Shown here one piece after another: positions 56,457 to 64,000 of a DNA stretch of 64,000 nt. The position numbers and the translations under genes were made by a program. Every line of letters begins with the position of its first letter. Within the stretch, counting starts at the first letter, position 1. The DNA comes from Phaseolus vulgaris (Eukaryota > Streptophyta > Magnoliopsida > Fabales > Fabaceae). The notes under the pieces are model-generated. The model was not told the origin of the DNA, made no database searches, and was given only the letters and a program-made list of their open reading frames with translations. The DNA is taken from assembly GCF_000499845.2 (NCBI RefSeq), contig NC_023754.2:7580477-7644476 (forward strand), given 5' to 3'.

Positions 56457-57551
56457 TGTAGAGCATGAGAGCTTTGATGTTTCAAATCTATGATGAAGGT
56501 TGAAACTGTGCTGCTTTTGGTTTGGGCTTTGTCTAGGTTGTTTAGAATATTTGTAAAGATCATTCCTAGTCCCTTGCACAAGCTTGCTCAATCTGTTTTA
56601 AAAGAGAAGAGTGTTTTTCTAAGCAAAGAGAAAAAAAACTAGTTGAAACCTCGAAATAATCGGTTGTTTGTTACTTAGCTTGTTTGAAGGTTTTAAAACT
56701 ATTTTTGACATGGTTAAATAACTGCCTAACCAATTCAACCGGCTAAAATGACTTTTCAACCGGTTGATTGTGACATTTCATAACAGCTTTTTTGAAAACC
56801 TGTTAATCTGTTTTGGAAGTGAATCAAAACTATTTTGGCTCATAAATGCTGCCTAGAACAGCTAGTTTTGAGAGCTATAAATATGACTTTTCTTTTAAAA
56901 GAAAAATAAACAAGTTAGATATCAAATACAGTGATTGAGATTGATTTTGAGAAATTTTTCAAAAGTTTGCAAGATTGCTAAATAGTTGTGCACTGGTTCA
57001 AGGTCTGATCATAGGAGCTTTCTGATTCCTGTAAACTCAGGTGTAATATGTTCCTTTCATGATTCTTGTATTTGTTCTTTTGTAAACTTGTAAGTGTTTG
57101 GAAATCCTGTAAATTTAGAGGGTGTTCTGACTAAAGGTGTGCGTTTGCAAAGAGGGTGAGTGGTTCTTGTGGTTTCAAGATCACCTCTTTGTGGTTGTGT
57201 AAATTGTAATATGTGAGTGATTACTAGTGGAACCCAATGGTTGTTCTGAGAACTAGATGTAGCTCAAGGTTGAGTGCACCAGTATAAAATTGGCTGAGTA
57301 AATTTCTCTCTCTCTCTCTCTCTCTCTCTCACCCCTTATAAACTGTTTGTTTTAATTATTCTTTTGCTGCTGCCATAAACAACCGATTAAAACGAAGTTT
57401 CAACCGATTGAAATTCTGCAAAAAGTTTCTCTTACATTGTTTGATTGCTTAATCTTTGAATTGTGATAAAGCTTCATTCTTATTCAATCTTTGCGAAAAT
57501 CTTTTGATAAACAATTCACCGCCCCTCTTATTTAAGCCATTAATTCTAACA
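56457..57551 (+). repeat. 5' LTR of element D (Sirevirus-like copia)
   Basis: 1095 bp, starting TGTAGAGCATGAGAGC and ending TTCTAACA. It is close to the element C LTR along its full length, with the CAACCGGTTG palindrome at 56757-56766, TATAAATA at 56876-56883 and a TC microsatellite at about 57306-57330. Confidence 0.92.
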
Positions 57552-57553
57552 AT

Positions 57554-57569
57554 TGACATCAAGAGCTAG
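57554..57569 (+). promoter_or_regulatory. Primer-binding site of element D
   Basis: TGACATCAAGAGCTAG matches the element C site with G to A at the third base. Confidence 0.65.
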
Positions 57570-57614
57570 GTTCTTGAAAAATATTCAAGTTTTATTTTTC
57601 TGGAAACTGTTTTA

Positions 57615-57622
57615 ATGGCTAG
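57615..57622 (+). pseudogene. First codons of element D gag
   Basis: ATGGCTAG is the gag start; the continuation CAAGTTTTCCTTTCGGG lies at 62726 after the inserted gypsy LTR. The duplicated GCTAG is at 57618-57622 and 62721-62725. Confidence 0.85.
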
Positions 57623-58559
57623 TTTAACATCCCTAATTTTTACCCATATATAATAAAATAAAGTAAAACAAACACTATCTACTTAACATATGAATATATA
57701 TAACTATCTCATAATTGTATCTAAAAAAATATCCCTCTTCCTAGGGATTTTAATATATACATCAAAAGTTTTAAAAACAAACAGAGCATTCAAATTAAAA
57801 TTATCACATCCTTCAGATGCTCACTTAGGAGCTCTATTACCTGCAATCTCATCTCCTCCAGTGTACAACACGATAATCACAGATAAAGAAACAAACACAA
57901 ACAAATAACAGGGTAAGCTAGCTGTAACAAACTTTTCTATATAATTTAAATTTCAAATTGATACACAGAATTCATAATTTCTCAAACATTTCACATAACC
58001 ATCAAGTGTCTATCACGTTCATTATCCACTTTACTCCTGTCAGATTTCTACTGACTCACATACTCAGACACTTGACTCTACTTTCGGAAGACTCGTGTAT
58101 TGAAATTAGCATCCAGAGACCTGCACCTGTCATACTACTGTTGTGAAACCCACACAGCCAAGCGCATAATTATCTCAATATCTCATCATCTCATCATCTT
58201 CATATGACAGGGTAAATCCACTTGATCTGCTCTAATAAGTTCTTTCAAACCTCAGACTCAGCCAAATGGACCTCCTTGGACTCTCACCAACTGAATAACT
58301 TTATCTATGTGATTTCATTATATCAGTAGAGTCAGGATCGTCTCATTCACAGGACACTCACAAATCAATACACCCTAATAACAATCTCAACACGGTATTT
58401 CCTTTCCTGAAAATACTATGTCTTGATCACACTGGATCTTGTCCCAGCATCGTATCTGCAAAGGGGGCCAACAGTTATCAACCAGCACAGAAAATCGACA
58501 GGTAATAATGCATGGAGGAAGTTGAAACCATATGCGAAATTAGAACAACAACATCAGAG

Positions 58560-59764
58560 TAGAAACGGGAAAATGCAAAGTCAAGCTAAGGGAACTTGAA
58601 GGCTTAAGGACAGACCTATGTGAAAGTCCAATTGGCTTTCATAGAACTTGAAGGAGACCATGGAGGCAGTCGACAGGATCACGTTGGAAGAAGCGACTTT
58701 CTTCCAGAAACCGCACAAGTCCTTGTCGAGCTCCCCCATCTTTTCTGACTCCCTGGCCTTCCTGAAGCTTGACTCCTTCTTCCCCTTGTTCACCCAGTAC
58801 AAGGGGAACCCGTCGAGAAGGGAAGGGTCTTGATCGCTGCAGCATACACGCACGAACTTCCCCTTCCAATCCTTATAGGATTGCTGGAAGATGGAGAGAA
58901 TAGACCTCCCAGCGACCCCATTTAGGCTGACCCATAGACGATCGCCCGGGTTCTTCGCTTCGAACAAGTAAAGGAACACATCCACCGAGGCCGGGTGTCC
59001 CAAGTGTGCGCAGATGATTTGGTAAGCCCGTACGAACGCCAAGCTGTTGGGATGGAGCAAGGCGGGGGCTATGTCGAGCTCGGTCAGGAGCTCCCTCTCA
59101 AAGCGTGTGAAGGGAAACCGGAGCTTGACCTTCTTGAACATAGTAGTGTATATGAAGCAGAAGGGGGCGTCGTCGCTCCCCTGATCGTCAGTGCAGATTG
59201 GCTCACCGGGAGGACAAGGCCGCACAACTACTTTGTCATCGTGCTCTTTACTGAAAGAGAGGTTTTCCTTATCACCTTTCTTGAGGCGAAGGATGTCGCG
59301 ACGGAGTTGACGGATGAAGTCTCACCCAGCAAGGTTGTGGAGGCCCACGGGTATAGTCGTTTGTAATCTGGAAGAGGCTTCACCATCGCGCTGGTTTGTG
59401 GTGGGTTTGGTTGTGGTTGGCTAGGATGAGAGGACGCAGGTCTCGCGACTCGGTCGGAAGGGACGTTGGGGCCCCTTGGGGGGTCGCGGGAAGAGGAAGG
59501 GTTTGCCCTACGGGTTTTCGCCGGAGGGTTGCAAGGAGATGGAGGAGGGTTTGGTGTGATTTTCGAACGAGTCATCGAGGAAGCTGCAAGAAGACGAAAA
59601 GGTATGAGAGTTCGTAAACAGAAAGACTCGACAGAAGAAGAGGAGAGGGAAGAACAAGAGGGGCTCGCAGAGAAAGGTTCAGAAACCCTAAACGCAGAAA
59701 AGAGAAAACAAAACAGAGAAAACATCCCACAACGTATGCTCCAGACAGGTAATGGATGATGCAA
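58560..59764 (-). pseudogene. Antisense ORF of a Tat element, best copy in the window
   Basis: The minus strand is open at 58581-59225 (214 codons from a GTG; the frame extends upstream past 59225) with MFKKVKLRFPFTRFERELLT, FVRAYQIICAHLGHPASVDV and WVSLNGVAGRS. It resembles the putative gypsy type transposon domain (PF04195, recalled). An upstream part at 59228-59764 (from MTRSKITPNPPPSPC at about 59578) is in another frame; a frameshift at about 59250-59330 separates them. The N-terminus is Pro/Ser/Arg-rich. The ORF runs against the element's own gag-pol direction. Product function is unknown. Confidence 0.72.
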
Positions 59765-60774
59765 ACCGATTAAAATGCAGCAAATATCAGTGGGAGTGAT
59801 AAAAAAGTTACCTTTAGATGATCAGAAGAGTATTCAGAAAGATGGTGGTTGGGGGAATCAGAGCGTTCTCTGGAGCGTTTCGAGAGTTTGAAGAGAGGTG
59901 GAAGATAATGAAACAGTGAAATGGCGCGAAGTGTTTAAGAGTTTCGAACGTTGCGAGAAGCGCAAACGACAGTGGATAATGGCCGTTGATGAGTCCACGT
60001 GTCGAATGATCGAAGAAGTTGGTGAAATGTCAAGTCAGTGAACAGTATGAGCGCCAACGCGCAAAGCCACGTAAGCCGCCGGATTTAAACCTCTTTAGTC
60101 TCCTCGCTGAACAAGTCGCAGCTCGAGACTGGGGGGCTTGTGTACCGACCAGTTCATCGGGTGTGATGACGTGTCTAGCACGCGACTATGTGGGGTGTGC
60201 TCAGCGGAACACGTGGGCAAGAGAAAGATGGATGGTTCAGAGGTGAGTGTAGTCGCCGGTTCAGGGAACCGGCGTTCTGTAGTAAACATGGTCGGTTGTC
60301 GCCGAGTTTATCTGTCATCGACGTGTTTGGCAATGGGAGATCAGGTGGTCTGACGCCGCCGCGAGGAGCACATCACCGAATTTCCCAGTAAACTCAGTTG
60401 AAGCTACTGAAGGCTCAGAAGAGTAAGTTCAAGCGTATAATTTCAGTAAGGTGATTGTTGCGCCAGCATAGGGCGTGAAGGGCGTTTGGGTTGAAGGGAA
60501 CAGCTTGCCTATCAGTGACAGGATTCCCAGAGCGGACATTCGTTGATGGCAAGGTTTCCTCAGCCAGAACATGCATGGCGCAGTGATAAGGAAGGTGCCA
60601 TTAGCGACAAGCGATATCACAGAGATGATGCACTTTGCTGCACCCGATACTCGCCTTGTCGGGTGGTGTTCTAGAGCATGTTGCGTGCTAGCTTACTCCT
60701 TGAGTAGAGGACTTAGCCGTGCGACTGGTTACTACACAGAAACGACGCTCAAGTTGCCTCAACCTAGATGACGA

Positions 60775-60933
60775 CACGTGTAGGGTTGGATGCTACCTGT
60801 TATTCCAACCCAGATGATGACACGTGTAAGGTTGGATGCAATTGAGAAATGACGCTCAAGCTATCCTAACTCAGATGATGACACGTGTAGGGCTGGGCGC
60901 TACCTGCTATCCCAGCCCAGATGGCGACACGTG
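60775..60933 (+). promoter_or_regulatory. Four G-boxes (CACGTG) in short direct repeats
   Basis: CACGTG occurs at 60775-60780, 60821-60826, 60882-60887 and 60928-60933, each inside a GATGAnGACACGTGnAGGG-type unit, with spacings of 46, 61 and 46 bases. They lie 60-220 bases before the TATA box. G-boxes are known binding sites for plant bZIP and bHLH factors; binding here is inferred. Confidence 0.75.
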
Positions 60934-60995
60934 CAGGGCTGGATGCGAGCCACGCGTCCAAAAGCATAACGGCCTGGAGAGAGAAGAAACCTAGC

Positions 60996-61003
60996 TATAA
61001 AGG
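60996..61003 (+). promoter_or_regulatory. TATA box of the Tat LTR
   Basis: TATAAAGG lies downstream of the four G-boxes and about 130 bases before the late LTR phrase. Confidence 0.6.
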
Positions 61004-61282
61004 TAAACTTAACAAAATTTGCAGAGGTACGTTTTCATTACGGCTCATTTTGCTAGGGTTGTGTGCCTTTAGTACGGTTCTACAGAGCATATTTTCTCTG
61101 AGTTTTGGTTGTTCTTGTCACTGACTTGAGCGTCGGAGCGCCACCAGCCGCAGAGGCGCCACCTTGTGTTTTCAGGTTCTCAGAGAGATTTTCTGTGGTG
61201 CGAACTTGAGAGCCACGTGGAGTCAAGCTGGTAAGGAGGTTCGTGACAAGGCAACGCTCTTACGCTAGGTCAACCGGCAGGA

Positions 61283-61615
61283 TCAATTGCTTAGTGGAAT
61301 TCCTCAGTGGTTTCTGAGAAGACTGGATGTAGCTCTAGGTTTAGAGTGAACCAGTATAAACATCTGTGTGCATTCTCTCTATCCTTAATCTCTTTAAATT
61401 CAGTTTTAATATTTGCAAACTGGTATAAACAACCGATTGTTTTTGCGAAACAACTGATTGTTTTTCTGGTGCTGTTGTTTTTGCTTTGTGTTTTGGCAAA
61501 CTGAATTTTTTATCGTTTGTTTCTCGAAAAAATTTCATTATTGGATTAAAAGTTTGTGAAAACCATCTTTAAACCATTCACCCCCCCTCTAGTTTAAAGC
61601 CAAAACATTCTAACA
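61283..61615 (+). repeat. 3' third of a Sirevirus-like copia LTR
   Basis: From GATCAATTGCTTAGTGGAA through GTGAACCAGTATAAA to ATTCTAACA it matches the end of the LTR at 46631-47692. The upstream two thirds are replaced by Tat LTR sequence. No primer-binding site follows. Confidence 0.8.
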
Positions 61616-62284
61616 ATTATATCATTTAACTTACCAATGCACCACTCAATGACATCATATTTAAACTTTCTAAACAATCCAAATATATCTCAAACTTTAC
61701 TTAAATACATAATTAATTCCAAATATATTTTCTTTAAATCAATCATCATTTAAAATCAAACAACCACTTCTCATCAAACATCTCACTTAAGTAATTCAAC
61801 AAAATATTCTAAAACAGTTCAACTCATTTATATTATCATTCAAACACTTTCAATTCTCAATCACAAACACCTTCAACAACTTATTCACCTTAAAATCAAT
61901 ATAAAATATTCAAAGTTAACTATTTCAATTAATATATTACTTTACTCTTCAAAAGAGACAATCCTGCAAGCAAAAACAATTAGAATTGGTGACCACGTCA
62001 CTCCCACATCCAAAATCTTCTAACCTAGGGTTTTAATGAAAGAATAAGACTAACTTCCCTTACCTGAACTTGAGCAGATGCCTACTAAGAGCTCCAACCC
62101 ACCAAAAGCTTAATCTTAAGGATAACCTAACCTGCACCACAAAGTCCTGATCACAAATCTAACTATATCACTATGACCCTGATCTAATAGAGACTAATAT
62201 AGAAGATAAAATCCTCACATGCAAACATAACTAAAAGACAACCCTAACCAAATCAAAACTAACTCAAAGGAAAAATGAGCCAAG

Positions 62285-62575
62285 AATGAACTTACTATAT
62301 CTAAGATTCTGATCGGGCAATCTCGTAGAGTTCACTGCCAGGAGTCCAATGGCAGACTTTGATCATCAAACTGATGAGCGAGGAGGTTAGAATCTTAGAG
62401 AGAAGGGAGAGGAAAGGAAAAAGGGAACAAAAATGAACTTACTCTATGAAAGATTCTGATCGGGCAGTCTTGTAGATCTCACTGCCAGGAGTCTAATGGT
62501 GGACTCCGATTGTTAAACAAATGAGCAAGGAGATCAAAATCTTAGAGAGAAGGGATAGGAAAGGAAAAGAAAACT
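62285..62575. repeat. Tandem duplication of about 147 bp
   Basis: AATGAACTTACT...GATTCTGATCGGGCA...CACTGCCAGGAGTC...AATCTTAGAGAGAAGGGA is repeated at 62285 and 62432 with about 15 percent difference. It lies inside the gypsy LTR F. Confidence 0.85.
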
Positions 62576-62725
62576 TCTAGAGAGATGGTGGTTCTTTTAA
62601 AATGAAATCTGAATAACTAATTTTCTATTTATATAGCTTTTTCACTTTAATAATAAAATATTCAAATGTCATTTTAATTGTACCATTTCTATTCTAAGAC
62701 TATTTTTCTCGGTCCTTACAGCTAG

Positions 62726-63877
62726 CAAGTTTTCCTTTCGGGAAGGTGTCTCTTTAAATAAACCACCTCTAGAATCTATAAGAATGAAATTCTTTGTTGA
62801 CTCATTAGATAGAAAAATCTATAATGTTGTTTCAAAAAATGCTTTCATACATCTGCCTAAAAATAATGTTGCGTCATCTAAAAACGAAAGAGATCACATT
62901 GATTGTGTAGCTATGAACATAATTGTCTCTGCCGTTGATTCTGATGAACTTCTCAAAGTTTCAAAGTGCATCTCAGCCAAATAAAAGTGGGATACTCTTG
63001 AGAGAATTCACAAGAACTCAAGAAGTGCTTGACTGGACAAGGATGGGTCCTCTGCTAGATCATCTTCTTCAGATCTCAAGATGAATGTTTGTCTTATGGC
63101 AAGAGAAGAATCTGAATCAAACCAATTAAGTACATCTTCCTCCAATAAAGTGATAGTTATTACCAACTTCTTGAGGCCTTCCAAGAGACTTATGAAGAAG
63201 TTAATATATTAACCCTTTCAAATAATCGGTTGAAAAGTGAAAACAACTGGTTGAAAGAGAAAATCAAAGTTCTGGAAAAAGATTTGAACAATTCAAATGC
63301 TGATTTTGAAAATCTATAAATGATTTATAAAAACTCCTCTTGCAAGTATAATTCTAGTATTTGCAAAAATTGTGAATCTCTTCAAAAGAAAGTTTTGTAT
63401 CTTATGAAGACAGTTGACACAATTTCAAAAGGTAAATCAAATCTTGAGAATGTTTTAGTATCTCAAAAGTGTGTTTTTGGAAAATCTGGTTTGGTTTTTA
63501 ACCCACTAAGCAAAAGCAGTGGTTGTTCAAAACCTTTTTCAACTATTACAAAAAATTCGAAACAACCGGTTATTTGTTGTTTCTACTGTATGAGAAAGGG
63601 TCACTTAGTTAGATTCTGTAAAATTAGAAAGTTTTCTGTTCCCTAAGGTATCCTAAAGTGGGTTCCCAAGAATCCTAAGGTTCATTGTAATCATATTAAC
63701 ATCCATGGACCCAAATATTTTAGGGGACCAAATCTTGCCACCTGATTGTGAACTTTGCAGGATTGCTTGGTGAGAAAAAGCATATGTGGTACTTGGACAG
63801 TGGCTGCTCCAAGCATATGATTGGAAATGCATTAAAAGTTGTTAGCATCACTCTCAAACAGGAACATGTGACCTATG
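62726..63877 (+). pseudogene. gag and protease start of element D
   Basis: This continues from the start at 57615 with KFSFREGVSLNKPP. The UBN2-like part is open to a TAA at 62982. Frames then shift through a Ser-rich stretch and a coiled coil (NWLKEKIKVLEKDLNNSN, about 63250-63305). The open part 63320-63646 holds the CCHC knuckle CFYCMRKGHLVRFC (63572-63613). The protease active site WYLDSGCSKHMIGN is at about 63787-63828. The frame is cut at 63878 by an inverted LTR. Confidence 0.88.
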
Positions 63878-64000
63878 TGTTAGAATTGATGGCTAGAACA
63901 AGAGGGGGGAGGGGGGGTGAATTGTTTATAAAAGATTTTCACAAATACTTTTCTTAGAATGAATCTTTAACAATCGACTCAGAAATGCAATTAAGAAAGC
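63878..64000 (-). repeat. Start of an inverted copia LTR, cut by the window end
   Basis: Read on the minus strand the sequence is TTTGTGAAAATC...ATAAACAATTCACCCC...TTCTAACA, the end of the Sirevirus-like LTR. It enters the protease code of element D. The rest is beyond the window. Confidence 0.8.

Larger units (their letters stand above)
60139..61282 (+). repeat. Tat LTR with G-box array (right end lost)
   Basis: ACTGGGGGGCT at 60128-60138 is the polypurine tract and TGTGTACCGACC the LTR start. GACTTGAGCGTCGGAGCGCC at 61122-61141 is the typical late LTR phrase. The expected AGAACA end is missing; at 61283 a copia LTR piece begins. Length is at least 1.1 kb, more than twice the copy at 24198. 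Confidence 0.8.
57623..62720 (-). mobile_element. Gypsy-type solo LTR (F), itself interrupted
   Basis: GCTAG target duplications bound it. Read on the minus strand it starts TGTAAGGACCGAG and ends GGGATGTTAAA, where TTACA would be expected. Its own parts are 57623 to about 58437 and 61616-62720; between them sit a Tat fragment and a copia LTR piece. No gag or pol code of its own is seen, so it is read as one long LTR left after recombination. Whether 57623-58437 and 61616-62720 are one LTR or two partial ones cannot be settled by eye. Confidence 0.65.

Noticed and set aside
57623..62720. Complete gypsy element with two LTRs and its own body
   Set aside because: No gag or pol of this family is found between the ends; the middle is Tat and copia sequence, so a solo LTR with later insertions fits better.

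Overview
This window is plant nuclear DNA, most probably from a legume (Phaseolus/Vigna-like; inferred from the repeat families, not proven). It is almost entirely nested transposable elements in AT-rich sequence. I see no rRNA gene, no ordinary tRNA gene, no organellar insert and no intact host gene. The only host gene I can support is an AT-hook/PPC-domain (AHL-type) gene on the minus strand. A LINE has cut it in two at positions 37038-37274 and 40192-40554.

Positions 1-24690: the backbone is one old Tat-lineage Ty3/gypsy element (element A, plus strand). Its order is gag (1-1216), protease/RT/dual RNase H (8764-11418), integrase (17568-18550), 3' tandem repeats (about 18690-19060), an antisense ORF (minus, about 24050 down to 20940) and a 3' LTR (24198-24690). 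Several elements sit inside it. Element B (1217-8763, minus strand) is a young, nearly intact Ty3/gypsy element with GGACT target duplications and one visible stop codon in a roughly 1500-codon gag-pol. Element C (11419-17567) is a Sirevirus-like copia element that keeps gag and an envelope-position ORF but has no pol, and its 3' LTR is truncated. Solo LTRs lie at 13924-14912, 19112-20282 (perfect ATAAG duplication) and 21164-22315.

Positions 24691-37037: gypsy and copia remnants, another Tat LTR (29912-30328), then two non-autonomous CACTA elements with 3-bp duplications (31108-32643 with TTT; 33053-35782 with AAT). The first contains a tRNA-like Pol III promoter and a long A+T-only minisatellite. 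The second contains a GC-rich minisatellite and sits inside a MITE-like repeat.

Positions 37038-40722: the AHL-like gene. A 5'-truncated L1-type LINE (37275-40191), flanked by a perfect 15-bp duplication, interrupts its PPC domain.

Positions 40723-50482: AT-rich DNA with a gypsy LTR-like segment, a hAT-type element with a perfect 8-bp duplication (44085-45490), a copia solo LTR (46631-47692) and degenerate tandem repeats.

Positions 50483-53159: a small, internally deleted Tnt1/Tork-like copia element (E) with two 270-bp LTRs, flanked by a diverged 47-bp direct repeat.

Positions 55117-64000: Tat LTR pieces, then a second Sirevirus-like copia element (D: LTR 56457-57551, gag/protease to 63877). 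Its start codon region is split by a gypsy LTR insertion (57623-62720, GCTAG duplication). That LTR itself carries a Tat fragment with an antisense ORF and an LTR holding four G-boxes. A further copia LTR, inverted, begins at 63878 and runs off the window. The order of insertion can be read from who interrupts whom: A first, then C, then the solo LTRs; B is recent.
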